This document shows, piece after piece, positions 47,449 through 56,195 of a stretch of 64,000 bases of DNA. Where the stretch lies: the NCBI GenBank assembly GCA_965215295.1, contig OZ244045.1:620001-684000 (forward strand), in the 5' to 3' direction. Position 1 is the first letter of the stretch; each line of letters starts with the position of its first letter. The position numbers and the translations under genes are program-made. Origin of the DNA: HK1 sp965215295. Its GTDB lineage: Bacteria > Pseudomonadota > Gammaproteobacteria > HK1. The notes below the pieces were generated by a model. It saw nothing but the letters and a program-made list of their open reading frames with translations, made no database searches and was not told the DNA's origin.

Positions 47449-48560
47449 CGCAGTCGGTCCACCACGAGCTCCTGGAAGCTGCGCACCGAATCTTCCCACA
47501 CCGGAGAGAGCACGCCGCCACCGGCCGCCGCGCCGGACACGCGCCCCTGCTGGAGACGCTCGCAGATCGCGTGGTCCTCGCGGTGCACGTCGCGCCAGAG
47601 CTGCGCGAGCCGTTCCACGCGCTCGGCCGATGCCGGCTCGGGACCGAGGCCGTAGATGGCGCGGCGCTGGAGCGTGCGGTCCGGCCCGAGCGGCACGTCG
47701 AGGTGCACGCCGATCTGGTCCGGCAGGTAGAGCCCGAACACGAAGTTGGGGAACAGGGTGAGGAAGCGGGAGTCCGCCGACAACGTGTCTTCGCCCTTGG
47801 CCGCGGCGGAGACGTCGACGGCGCATCCGAGGCAGTCCGGCTCGTTCACCGTGTAGTGGTCGGCAAGCGGCTGTTCGGTGGTCGCGGAGTGCACGTACTG
47901 GACGTGGTAGGGCTCGATGAAGTTCTCCATCAGGAGCTTCCAGTTCGCGCCCACCTCTCCGAAGTCGATGGTGGCGAGATGGCGGACCCGGGCGAGGTCG
48001 AGCCCGTCGAGCCGGCCGAGGAGCGGGGCGACGAAGTCCTCCAGCGGCGGCGCCGCGCCGTTCAGGTTGACGAAGACCCAGTCATGCCACGTCGCCGACC
48101 TCACCGGCGCCAGCCCGTGCCGCTCGCGGTCGAAGCCGGCCGGGGCCGCGCGCGGCTCGCGCCCGCCGAAGTAGGGCGCGGCGTGGAGCGCGCCGTCGAG
48201 CCCGTAGGTCCAGGAGTGGTAGGGGCAGCGGATCGCCCGCCCGACGTTGCCGGGCTCGCCGACGAGCTTGAGGCAGCGGTGGCGGCACACGTTGTGAAAG
48301 GCCCGGATCCGCCGTGTGGTGTCGCGCACCAGGAGCACCGGCTGCCCGGCCACGCTGACCGGCGCCACGTCGCCGGCCCGGGCCAGCTCGTGCGCGAAGC
48401 CGGCGAAGACCCAGGACTCGGTGAAGATCCGCTCGTTCTCGAGCGCGAAGAACGCCTCGCTCGTGTAGGCCGCGGCCGGCAGTCCGCGGGCCACCGGCCC
48501 CGGAGCCTCGAAGGCGGCAAGAGCCTCGGCCCCGAGGATCGAATGCAGCGACGGACTCAT
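47445..48560 (-). CDS. Rieske non-haem iron oxygenase, GbcA/choline-monooxygenase-like
   Basis: 371 residues. Rieske ligands are CRHRCLKLVGEPG and CPYHSWTYGLDG, and the mononuclear iron site is NWKLLMENFIEPYHVQYVH. The short length and ENFIEPYH motif resemble enzymes acting on quaternary or N-methylated amines and on aromatic acids, such as GbcA-type demethylases, rather than the longer ring-hydroxylating subunits. It overlaps the regulator gene at its start and the second Rieske gene at its stop, both as ATGA, so the three are tightly coupled. Confidence 0.9.
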   Translation of the reverse strand: MSPSLHSILGAEALAAFEAPGPVARGLPAAAYTSEAFFALENERIFTESWVFAGFAHELARAGDVAPVSVAGQPVLLVRDTTRRIRAFHNVCRHRCLKLVGEPGNVGRAIRCPYHSWTYGLDGALHAAPYFGGREPRAAPAGFDRERHGLAPVRSATWHDWVFVNLNGAAPPLEDFVAPLLGRLDGLDLARVRHLATIDFGEVGANWKLLMENFIEPYHVQYVHSATTEQPLADHYTVNEPDCLGCAVDVSAAAKGEDTLSADSRFLTLFPNFVFGLYLPDQIGVHLDVPLGPDRTLQRRAIYGLGPEPASAERVERLAQLWRDVHREDHAICERLQQGRVSGAAAGGGVLSPVWEDSVRSFQELVVDRLR

Positions 48561-49132
48561 GGCGGGTTCCCGGAGGGCGCCCGGCCCTGTCGGGGCATGT
48601 GGCGCTTGAGCAGGAACTGGTTCTTGAACATGCCGATCCGGGTCATGACCTCGACATGCGCGATGTCGGACCGGCCGTGGACGTGTTCGTCGAGGAAGTC
48701 CGCGAGTTCGGTCGCCTCGTCGCATACGACCTCGACGAGCAGGTCGAACCGGCCGCTCACCCACATGACGTAGACGACGGCGGGGAAGGGGTCGAGCCGC
48801 CGCGCGACCGCGGCCGGGGAGACCCCCGGGGCGGTCTTGACGCCGAGCATCGCATCCGACTCGTAGTCGACGGCCACCGGGTCGACCACCGCCACGATGC
48901 GGAGCATCCCGGCCTCGCGCATCCGCGCGACCCGGTTGCGGACGGTCCCGCCCGAGACACCGAGCTCCTGCGCGATCACGTCGTAGGCCGTCCGGCCGTC
49001 GTCCTGGAGCAGGCGGACGATCCGCCGGTTGAGGTCGTCGTGAGGAGACGACAGTGGCGGGACGGCCCCGGCGGGTCCTTCGCCGTTGTCGGGGACGGAC
49101 GATCGGGACGCGTGCACGGGGGTTCGGGACAT
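48557..49132 (-). CDS. Lrp/AsnC-family transcriptional regulator
   Basis: 191 residues: a low-complexity lead (1-35), an N-terminal winged helix (DDLNRRIVRLLQDDGRTAYD, then ELGVSGGTVRNRVARMREAG) and a C-terminal RAM domain that binds amino acids or similar effectors (AVVYVMWVSGRFDLLVEVVC). Its stop overlaps the first Rieske gene. It is divergent from the glutamine-synthetase-like gene, so it is the natural regulator of both operons, with an amino compound as the probable effector. Confidence 0.9.
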   Translation of the reverse strand: MSRTPVHASRSSVPDNGEGPAGAVPPLSSPHDDLNRRIVRLLQDDGRTAYDVIAQELGVSGGTVRNRVARMREAGMLRIVAVVDPVAVDYESDAMLGVKTAPGVSPAAVARRLDPFPAVVYVMWVSGRFDLLVEVVCDEATELADFLDEHVHGRSDIAHVEVMTRIGMFKNQFLLKRHMPRQGRAPSGNPP

Positions 49133-49321
49133 CGTGCTCCGCTCGCGGCGCGGTCGGATGCGGCGTGCCGCCGTTGCTGTGAAATTCGCAAGAACTGATA
49201 TATGTTGTGCAGAATCCTCAGAGAAGGTCAACACGAATTCACGAAACCGTCTGCAGGGTTTCGTGCCGACATGCCGAATCCGCCACCGGGATCAATCGTC
49301 ACCGAGCGAGGGAAACACCTG
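49133..49321. promoter_or_regulatory. Divergent promoter region of the Lrp and glutamine-synthetase-like operons
   Basis: The 189-base spacer has an AT-rich core, GAAATTCGCAAGAACTGATA and then TATGTTGTG, at about 49181-49208, the kind of site Lrp/AsnC proteins bind. For the plus-strand operon TTGCTG (49174) and TATATG (49199) could serve as -35/-10, but the 19-base spacer is long. Confidence 0.5.
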
Positions 49322-50740
49322 ATGAATGCGACACCACGGAACATGTCCGAGGCGCTCCCCGACATCGAGCGCGTACGCGAAAAGAAGAAGGAGCTCGCCG
49401 ACGCGGGAGTCCGCTACGTGCTCTCCTGCTGGATCGACATGCTCGGCGTGCCGAAGACCAAGCCGGTGCCGCTCGGCGACTTCGAGAACCTGTGCATGGG
49501 CCGAGGTCCGCAGTTCGCGGTGCACTCGGTCTCGTTCGTGCCCGAGCTCACGCCGGCGGACTCCGACCAGATCCCGGTGCCCGATCTCGACACCCTGGTC
49601 GTCTGCCCCTGGGATCGCACCTGCGCGTGGATGTTCGCGGATCTGTGGTGGGAGGACGCGCCGTACAACCTGTGTCCGCGGCAGGCGCTCAAGCGCGTGG
49701 TGGGCGACGCCGCGGCGAAGGGGTTTGCGGGGTTCGCGGGCATCGAGCCGGAGTTCATCGCCATGCGCTGGCGGGACGGGCAGCCGGTCAAGGCGTTCGA
49801 CGACGATCCGCTTCCGGGCGAAGGCGTGCGGCCGCGGCGGCAGGCGTTCGGCTACGACGCGGAGTACTCCATCGACTCCATGGGGTTCCTCGGCGCCCTC
49901 ATCGACATCCTCGAGGAGCTCGGCTGGGGGCTGAAGGACGTGGTCGCGGAGGGCGCCTACTCGCAGTTCGAGCTCGATTTCGGCTACACCGACGTCCTGC
50001 GGATGGCGGACCGGCTGGTGTTCCTGCGGGTGCTGCTGAAGGAGGTCGCCAAGAAGCACGGCATGTTCGTCACCTTCATGCCCAAGCCCACCATCGGCGA
50101 CTGGCGTTCGGGCGCGCACATCAACTACTCGATGCGGCGGATCGACGCTCCGGGGACGAACCTCTTCGAGGACGCCGGCGGCGGGTGGAGCGGTGCGGCG
50201 TACAACGCGGTCGGGGGGTTGCTGCGCCACGGCGGGGCGCTCACCGCCATCGCCTGCTCGACCGTCAACTCCTACAACGGCCTGGTGCCCCGGGTCGGCG
50301 GGTTCGAGGGCGGCACCGTGACTTGGGCGCCGACCCACATGACCTACGGCGACAACAACCGTTCCTGCATGCTGCGCCTGCCCCAGAACCGCTTCTGCAT
50401 CGAGAACCGCGCCGCCGACATGTGCATGAACCCGTACCTGTCGCTCGCGATGACCACGGCGGCGACGGTCGCCGGGGTGGAGGAGGGCGTCGATCCGGGC
50501 CCGCCGCTGAACAAGGACCTCTACGCGCTCACCGATGCCGAGATTCGCGCCGCCGGCGGGCAGCGCCTGCCGAGGAACCTGCTCGAAGCGGCCGAGGTCC
50601 TCGGAGGCGACCCGCTCGCGGCCGAGGTCCTCGGCCCCGCGATGCTGGACTCGTTCCTGCGATACAAGATCGACGAGTGGGAGCGCTACCATCAGGCGGT
50701 GACGGACTGGGAGGTGCAGGAGTACCTGCGGCTCTACTGA
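49322..50740 (+). CDS. Glutamine-synthetase-like gamma-glutamyl ligase (GlnT/TdnQ type)
   Basis: 472 residues with the glutamine synthetase fold. Metal and substrate residues appear in order: GIEPEFI, EGAYSQFELDFG, GAHINYSM, NNRSCMLRLP and ENRAAD. The N-terminus (YVLSCWIDMLGVPKTKPVPL) is like GlnT and the gamma-glutamylating branch, not GlnA. Relatives ligate glutamate to amines such as methylamine, polyamines or aniline, using ATP. Its place next to oxygenases and a hydrolase resembles the logic of the aniline pathway, so the substrate is probably an amine. ATG 49322 is preferred. Confidence 0.85.
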   Translation: MNATPRNMSEALPDIERVREKKKELADAGVRYVLSCWIDMLGVPKTKPVPLGDFENLCMGRGPQFAVHSVSFVPELTPADSDQIPVPDLDTLVVCPWDRTCAWMFADLWWEDAPYNLCPRQALKRVVGDAAAKGFAGFAGIEPEFIAMRWRDGQPVKAFDDDPLPGEGVRPRRQAFGYDAEYSIDSMGFLGALIDILEELGWGLKDVVAEGAYSQFELDFGYTDVLRMADRLVFLRVLLKEVAKKHGMFVTFMPKPTIGDWRSGAHINYSMRRIDAPGTNLFEDAGGGWSGAAYNAVGGLLRHGGALTAIACSTVNSYNGLVPRVGGFEGGTVTWAPTHMTYGDNNRSCMLRLPQNRFCIENRAADMCMNPYLSLAMTTAATVAGVEEGVDPGPPLNKDLYALTDAEIRAAGGQRLPRNLLEAAEVLGGDPLAAEVLGPAMLDSFLRYKIDEWERYHQAVTDWEVQEYLRLY

Positions 50741-50810
50741 CTCGCGGTTGCTGCGGATGCGGTGCGCGAAGCGGGACCGGGAGGTGCGGGAGTGCCTGCG
50801 GCTCTACTGA
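50709..50810 (+). repeat. Duplicated 3' end of the glutamine-synthetase-like gene
   Basis: The last 32 bases of the gene (from GGGAGGTGCAGG through the stop) recur at 50779-50810 with two or three changes, including the same CTGCGGCTCTACTGA ending. The step between copies is 70 bases. It is a short dispersed duplication that leaves a copy of the C-terminal codons in the spacer. Confidence 0.85.
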
Positions 50811-50868
50811 CGGCCGCCGCGTTCGCGACCGGGCAGGAGGGAGGCTGGTTCGAGGAGGCTGGTTCGAG

Positions 50869-51906
50869 GTGACGCCGGACTACGAGACGTTCGAGCTGGG
50901 AGAGGTCACGCTGCAATCCGGGGTCACCCTGCCGGACGCGCGGCTCGCCTACAAGACCTACGGCTCGCTTGATGCGAGCCGAGGCAACGTGATCGTCATG
51001 CCGACGTTCTACACCGGCACCCACGTCCGCAACGAGGGCTACCTGCGGGCGGTGCCGGCCCTCGACCCCTCGCGCTGGTTCATCGTCTCCGTCAACATGT
51101 TCGGCAACGGCCTGTCGTCTTCGCCGAGCAACACCGCGCCGCCCTTCGACGGTCCGCGGTTCCCCGCCGTCACCCTGCACGACAACGTCGCGTGCCAGCA
51201 CCGGTTGCTCACCGAGGCGCTGGGGGTGGAGCGCATCGCGCTGGTGACGGGGTGGTCCATGGCCGGGTGCCAGTCGTACGAGTGGGGGGCGCAGTTTCCC
51301 GACATGGTCGACGCGATCCTGCCGTTCTGCGCCTCGGCGCGCACCTCGCCCCACAACGTCGTGTTCCTCGAGGGAGTGAAGGCCGCGCTCGCGGCCGACG
51401 CCGCGTTCGCGGGCGGTGACTACGCGTCGCCGCCCGAGGCGGGCCTGAGAGCGTTCGGGCGGGTCTATGCGGGGTGGGCGTACTCCCAGACCTTCTATCG
51501 CGAGCGGCTCCACCGCGAGCTCGGCTTCGAGACCTGGGAAGAGCTGCTGCTCGACTGGGAACGCGACCACCTCGCATGGGACGCCAACGACCTGCTGGCC
51601 AAGCTCCGGACTTGGCAGGCCGGCGACATCAGCGCCAACCGGCGCTACGACGGGAACTTCGAGCGCGCCCTCGGCGCCATCCGGGCCCGCGCCATCCTGG
51701 TCCCCTGCACCACCGACCTCTACTTCCCGCCCGAGGACAACGCGATCGAGGCCGCGCACATGCCGAACGCCGAGCTGCGGCCCCATGCCTCGCCCTGGGG
51801 GCACTGCGCAGCCACTCCAAGCCGCAAGGACAGCGATTTCATGCGCGTTCTCGATGCGCACGTCTCGGAGCTGCTCGCGGCGCGGAGACCGTCGGCCCGG
51901 GCATGA
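50869..51906 (+). CDS. MetX-like alpha/beta hydrolase or acyltransferase
   Basis: 345 residues with the homoserine-acetyltransferase fold: LAYKTYGSLDASRGNVIV, the nucleophile elbow GWSMAGCQSYEW, Asp in CTTDLYFPPED and His in SPWGHCAATP. Classical MetX has GWSMGG, so the residue after Met is Ala here. Such enzymes are often homoserine/serine acetyltransferases, but members outside methionine operons hydrolyse esters or amides. GTG 50869 is chosen; GGAGG lies upstream. It could act on the gamma-glutamyl product of the preceding gene, which is inference. Confidence 0.82.
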   Translation: MTPDYETFELGEVTLQSGVTLPDARLAYKTYGSLDASRGNVIVMPTFYTGTHVRNEGYLRAVPALDPSRWFIVSVNMFGNGLSSSPSNTAPPFDGPRFPAVTLHDNVACQHRLLTEALGVERIALVTGWSMAGCQSYEWGAQFPDMVDAILPFCASARTSPHNVVFLEGVKAALAADAAFAGGDYASPPEAGLRAFGRVYAGWAYSQTFYRERLHRELGFETWEELLLDWERDHLAWDANDLLAKLRTWQAGDISANRRYDGNFERALGAIRARAILVPCTTDLYFPPEDNAIEAAHMPNAELRPHASPWGHCAATPSRKDSDFMRVLDAHVSELLAARRPSARA

Positions 51907-51937
51907 GCGCGGCGCGCATGCGGTCCGGGACGCATCC

Positions 51938-53011
51938 ATGAGCCCCCGAACGAGAGCCGAACCGATCGACGCCGGCGAGGTTCCGGTCATCGACATCGCG
52001 CCCTTGCGCAGCGGCGACGACCCGGCCGGAGTCGGGGCCGAACTCGCCCGGGCCGCGACCGGGGCCGGCTTCCTGTACGTCCGCAACCATGGTGTGGAGG
52101 CCGCGGTCATCGACCGGGCGCGGCGCGCGGCGCTCGCATTCTTCCGCCTGCCGGAGGAAGCCAAGCGCGAGGCCGGGACGAACCGGTTTCATCACGGCTA
52201 CCTCAAGCCCGGCTCGACGAAGATGTACGACGGCGCCAGGCTCGACCTGAAAGAGAGCTTCAACTGGGGCATCGAGCTCGACGGCGGCGCCGGCGGCGAG
52301 CCGGACGGCGAATCCGGCATCGAGCCGGACGGCGGACCCGCCGGCAACGCCGGGGCCGGGTCCGCCGCCGAAGCGGCGCCGGCGAACCCGCTCCTCGGGC
52401 CGAACGTGTGGCCAGCGGCGATGCCGGAGCTCAAGGCCGACGTCTACCCGTATTTCGAGGCGGCGAGCGCGTGCGCGGAAGACCTCCTGCGGGGCTTCGC
52501 GCTCGGCGCCGGCCTCGACGCCGAGCACTTCATCCGGCACCGCGACCGGCCCGTGAGCCGGGGGTCGCTCCAGTACTATCCCCCACAGCCGGGCGGCGCC
52601 GGGGAGGACCGGTTCGGAGTGGCCCCGCACACCGACTTCGGCGTGCTCACCGTGCTGTGCCAAGACGAGATCGGAGGGCTGGAGATCCGGCGGCGCAACG
52701 GTGAATGGGCGGCCATGCCGCCGATCCCCGGCACCCTCGTCGTCAACATCGGCGATCTGCTCGAACGCTGGTCGAACGGCCGGTACCGTTCCACCGTGCA
52801 CAGGGTGATCAACACGAGCGGCCGGGAGCGCCTGTCCCTGGTGCTCGCCTACGATCCGAACTTCGAGACCCTCGTCGACCCGCGTGTGTTCTGCGCGGAG
52901 GGCGAGGCGCCGCGCGACGAGCCCATCACCTGCGGCGACTACCTGCTGTGGCGGTTCGCGAAAGCCTTCCCGTACCGCCGGCAATCGTCCGTCGCGGGCG
53001 GCGGCCGGTGA
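51938..53011 (+). CDS. 2-oxoglutarate/Fe(II)-type oxygenase (isopenicillin-N-synthase-like)
   Basis: 357-residue double-stranded beta-helix oxygenase. Iron ligands are the H and D of PHTDFGVLTVL and the H of STVHRVINTS; the 2-oxoglutarate arginine is in RLSLVLAYDP. The N-terminal non-haem domain reads VPVIDIAPL. Residues about 110-147 form a Gly/Ala/Pro-rich insertion (EPDGESGIEPDGGPAG) absent from typical members. ATG 51938 begins 31 bases after the hydrolase gene, so it is the third gene of the plus-strand operon. Confidence 0.88.
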   Translation: MSPRTRAEPIDAGEVPVIDIAPLRSGDDPAGVGAELARAATGAGFLYVRNHGVEAAVIDRARRAALAFFRLPEEAKREAGTNRFHHGYLKPGSTKMYDGARLDLKESFNWGIELDGGAGGEPDGESGIEPDGGPAGNAGAGSAAEAAPANPLLGPNVWPAAMPELKADVYPYFEAASACAEDLLRGFALGAGLDAEHFIRHRDRPVSRGSLQYYPPQPGGAGEDRFGVAPHTDFGVLTVLCQDEIGGLEIRRRNGEWAAMPPIPGTLVVNIGDLLERWSNGRYRSTVHRVINTSGRERLSLVLAYDPNFETLVDPRVFCAEGEAPRDEPITCGDYLLWRFAKAFPYRRQSSVAGGGR

Positions 53012-53037
53012 TCGAGCCGGTCCGGCGGGGATGCGGC

Positions 53038-53643
53038 TCAGCCGCCGCCCGCCGCCGGGGTTCCGGGGCGGGGAAGTTGCTCGGGCCGCACCCCCGCCGC
53101 GAGCATGTCCTCGACGACCCCGTCCTCGATCTCGATCCCGAGCGCTTCGTTGAAGCGGTTGAAGAAGCCGCACAGGGTGGCGCGAAGGGTCAGCTCCACG
53201 ATCTGCTCTTCGCTGAAGTGTGCCTTGAGCCGCTCCACCATCGCGGCCGGCATCCGCCGTGCGTCTTCGGTGACCGCGACCGCGTAGTCGCGCACCAGGG
53301 TGTCCACCTCGTCGAACCCCGGCACCTCGGGCTCGAGGATGGCGGCCACGCTTGCGGGCTCCAACCCCTGTCCCACGAGCCGGGGCGCGTGATGGGCCAC
53401 GCAGTAGGCGCACTCGTTCATCCTGGAGACCGTGACCAGCGCGATTTCCAGGTGGCGCTTCGGCAGGACCGCTTCGTCCGCGAGTTCCAGCAGCATTCCC
53501 ATCACGTGCCGTAGCGCCGGCGCCCGGTGGGCGAATACCTTCACTTGGTTGAGGAACGGCCCGTAGGTTTCGGCGTAGCGCCGGTAGACGGGCCGGAGGT
53601 CCGCGGGAACCTCGTGGATGTCGACGTCGCGCACTCGGGCCAT
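53038..53643 (-). CDS. AhpD/carboxymuconolactone-decarboxylase-like protein
   Basis: 201 residues with the CMD fold and the redox motif ECAYCVAHH (C-x-x-C with downstream His), as in AhpD alkylhydroperoxidases. Helical segments LEIALVTVSRMN and IVELTLRATLCGFFNRFNEAL follow the family pattern. It faces the oxygenase gene and ends 26 bases from it. It may protect against peroxides or act in the catabolic pathway. Confidence 0.82.
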   Translation of the reverse strand: MARVRDVDIHEVPADLRPVYRRYAETYGPFLNQVKVFAHRAPALRHVMGMLLELADEAVLPKRHLEIALVTVSRMNECAYCVAHHAPRLVGQGLEPASVAAILEPEVPGFDEVDTLVRDYAVAVTEDARRMPAAMVERLKAHFSEEQIVELTLRATLCGFFNRFNEALGIEIEDGVVEDMLAAGVRPEQLPRPGTPAAGGG

Positions 53644-53979
53644 GACCGATCCTCAATGTCCGGGTTCGCGCAAGTCTATCGCCGGCCACGGCGTTCGGGC
53701 ACTTCCGGATCCGGTCCGGTCGTGGCGGGGCCGTATCGCGGGAGCCGGTCGAGGACGGCCCGCTTCGCTCCTGGCCGCCATGTTTCCCCGATTCGCGCGG
53801 CGAGGGCACGAAGGGGTCGGGAGCGGCACGGCGAGGAGCCCACCGCCATCGCGCAACTCGGCGGCGTCGCTTGCGGTTCCCGGCGCCTTGGCCTATTTTT
53901 TTCGGCGGCACGTTGGCAAATCTGCGTGGTTGGGCTGACAGGTGCCGAACGTCGAAGGGTGACCGGATGGAGCGACCCG
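53644..53979. other. Divergent spacer before the nuclease-like gene, no gene seen
   Basis: About 335 bases between the AhpD-like gene (minus) and the PD-(D/E)XK gene (plus). An AT-rich patch CTATTTTTTTCGG lies near 53894 and TTGGCAAATC near 53915, so a promoter for the plus-strand gene may be there. No convincing coding sequence is visible. Confidence 0.35.
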
Positions 53980-55224
53980 ATGTGCAATTTGTACGCCCGC
54001 CTGGTGAAGAAAGAGGACGCGCGCACCGAGGCGCTGGCGGATCTTCTCGAACGTATCCTTGCCCATGATCGCGAAACGGGTTCCAGCAGGTGGTTCGCGT
54101 GCTTCGTGGACCAGGTCCTGTTGACCCATGCGACGGGCGAACAGGAAAGAGATGACTTCGTGCAGCGGCTGAACGAGCCATCGGCGGCTCTTTCGGTGAA
54201 GACGCAATACCGGATTGACGACCGCACGGTGCCCGACATGGTCATCTTCGACGGGGACGACCCGATGTGTGTCGTCGAGGTGAAGATCGGTGCACCGATT
54301 GCGGAGGGTCAGCTCGAAGGATACGGCCGCTGGCTTGCGGCGAGAGCGGGTGAGGCGAAAGCGGACGATCGGTACAGGCCCGCGCTCGTGTTGCTGACGG
54401 CCGGCACTCCGGCCCCGTCCGGGTTCATCGATCGCACGTGCACATCCTTCGGCGTAGAGCTTCGTGGCGTTGCGTCGTGGAACAAGGCGGCGGAATGGTT
54501 TGCGGAGCTTGGCCACATGGGGGACGGCGTCAATGAGCCGTTGAAGAGTCTCGCGAAGGAGTTCGGGGAATTCTTGAGGGAGGATGCGATGATGCCCACG
54601 CTCGACGATGTCTTGATAGCGCGACAGTACTTGGCAGGTTCGGAACAGAGACTGAAACGGGCGGTGGAGAACATGCAGGCTGGCTTCCCGCTTCCGGAAG
54701 GTTGGTCTCCTCGGACTCATGTTGTGTCCGGTAAGGTCGGTTTCTGGAAATACTCCTATCCTGAGATGGACAAAGGCCGTGGCGTGTTTTGGGGGCTTGG
54801 CTTCAAGCCCGTCGACGAAGGGGACTATGCGCTCTGTGGATTCACTCGATACAAGAACCAATCGGTCGGCGACCCGACGGAGGGACTCATCGGCGATGGG
54901 TTCTACGCGTTCGTATCCATCTACGCCTCGTCAGAGGAATGCGGGCACGTCCCGGGATTCACGGAGAACCGTTGGTATGAGCGTCGTCAGGACGGCAATC
55001 CCGTCAAGGCAGACAACGGCCCGGCGGTGGATTCGCGGGGATGGTGGTATTGGTTCTATGAAGAATCCAAATACGCGTACTACGCCAGGCTCTCTCCCCT
55101 GCAAGACCTGCTCGACGACGATGGGCGTCTCGATCGCAATCTGCGGTCTTGGACCGACGATGCCTGGAAGAAGGCCGCAGCGCTTTGGAACGCTCTCTCC
55201 TTGGGGGGTGGGTGGGGGAAATAG
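53980..55224 (+). CDS. PD-(D/E)XK nuclease-superfamily protein
   Basis: 414 residues from ATG 53980 (GTG 53959 also possible). The core motif is Asp in VPDMVIFDGDD and E-x-K in CVVEVKIG, preceded by a helix (RTEALADLLERILAHD); this is the PD-(D/E)XK restriction-like fold seen in many orphan defence or unknown proteins. The second half (after about residue 240) is aromatic and acidic (DSRGWWYWFYEESKYAYYA) and not recognised. Its codon choice is less GC-rich than that of its neighbours, and insertion sequences follow, so it was probably acquired. Confidence 0.75.
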   Translation: MCNLYARLVKKEDARTEALADLLERILAHDRETGSSRWFACFVDQVLLTHATGEQERDDFVQRLNEPSAALSVKTQYRIDDRTVPDMVIFDGDDPMCVVEVKIGAPIAEGQLEGYGRWLAARAGEAKADDRYRPALVLLTAGTPAPSGFIDRTCTSFGVELRGVASWNKAAEWFAELGHMGDGVNEPLKSLAKEFGEFLREDAMMPTLDDVLIARQYLAGSEQRLKRAVENMQAGFPLPEGWSPRTHVVSGKVGFWKYSYPEMDKGRGVFWGLGFKPVDEGDYALCGFTRYKNQSVGDPTEGLIGDGFYAFVSIYASSEECGHVPGFTENRWYERRQDGNPVKADNGPAVDSRGWWYWFYEESKYAYYARLSPLQDLLDDDGRLDRNLRSWTDDAWKKAAALWNALSLGGGWGK

Positions 55225-55527
55225 ACGGGGACGGCAAGCGATTCATCGAAGCGCGAGCCTCCGCCGGCCAGTGGCCGACGCAGCCCATCGGCTATCGTTC
55301 ACCCCGGTGCGGGGGTCGAAAGCTCCAACCTGTCCACCGATCCGCCGAATCGGGGCAACTCCATCAATGGACTTTGCAGATTTCGGTGAGATACGGACCA
55401 TGTGTTCCGGGGAAGAAGCTCACGAGAACCTCGACGCCCCCGAGGACGCCTGGAAGGTACGTTTCATCAGGGAAGGGACGTGTTTTGACGGTCATCCATG
55501 TCCGGCAAATCGATTCCTGATTACCAC

Positions 55528-56186
55528 TCAAGCTAAGCGTAACTTAAGCAGCCGTTCGGGCATCGGCGGCGTCCTGAGCGCCACGTAGACGAGTCTCGGA
55601 ATGATGTCGGGCAGGTCGAATCGGCGATTGAACCGGTACTCGAACTCCGAGAGGTATCGCTGGGCATACTTGGGTCGAATCGCATGGTAGGTGCCGCGCA
55701 TGGCGTTCTTGACGTTGCCGAGAATCGTATTGACCCATCGAAACTCGGGGCGCTCGACGGCGGCTCTGCCGCTGCCCACCACGATCTTGTCATGAGAGCA
55801 CCCGGCCGCGCTCACGGCGTTGAAGCACGCCAGGCCATCGGACACCACCCGGGTGCCGGCGCTGAGGTGGTGCTGCGCCCAGGCGGTGATTTCGGTGAGC
55901 CGGAAGCCTGCGACGACGGTGAGCTTCATGCGCAACGGGTGTCCCTCGTCGTTGGTCTCGACCGCGGCGACAAAGGGGGTTTTGCCGGGCGCACCCCGGC
56001 CGCGCTTGCCGCCGCTTCGCTCGCCGCCGAGATAGGCATCGTCGAGTTCGACCCAGCCGGTGAGAGGGTGCTCGCGGTCGCGCTCCATCATCACCTGCAT
56101 CAGCTTGTGGCGGATGCGCCATGCGGCGTTGTAGGAGATACCCAGATGGCGGTGCAGCTTCATCGCCGAGACGCCTTTCTTGTCTT
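55528..56186 (-). pseudogene. IS1595-type transposase, C-terminal catalytic part
   Basis: Continues the gene begun at 57521-57803. It holds VELDDAYLGG (first Asp), VVSDGLACFNAV (second), the EWRWVN-like ERPEFRWVNTILGNVKNA of ISXO2-type enzymes, and the closing RFDLPDIIPRLVYVAL. Joining 57521-57803 to this piece gives 942 bases in frame (313 residues), so the split is due only to the IS4-type insertion. Confidence 0.88.
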
Positions 56187-56195
56187 GGGTGATGA

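Noticed and set aside
54719..55588. Plus-strand frame running over the nuclease gene into the IS end
   Set aside because: The first part is out of frame with the PD-(D/E)XK gene and the last part crosses the IS end repeat; no family motif is visible.
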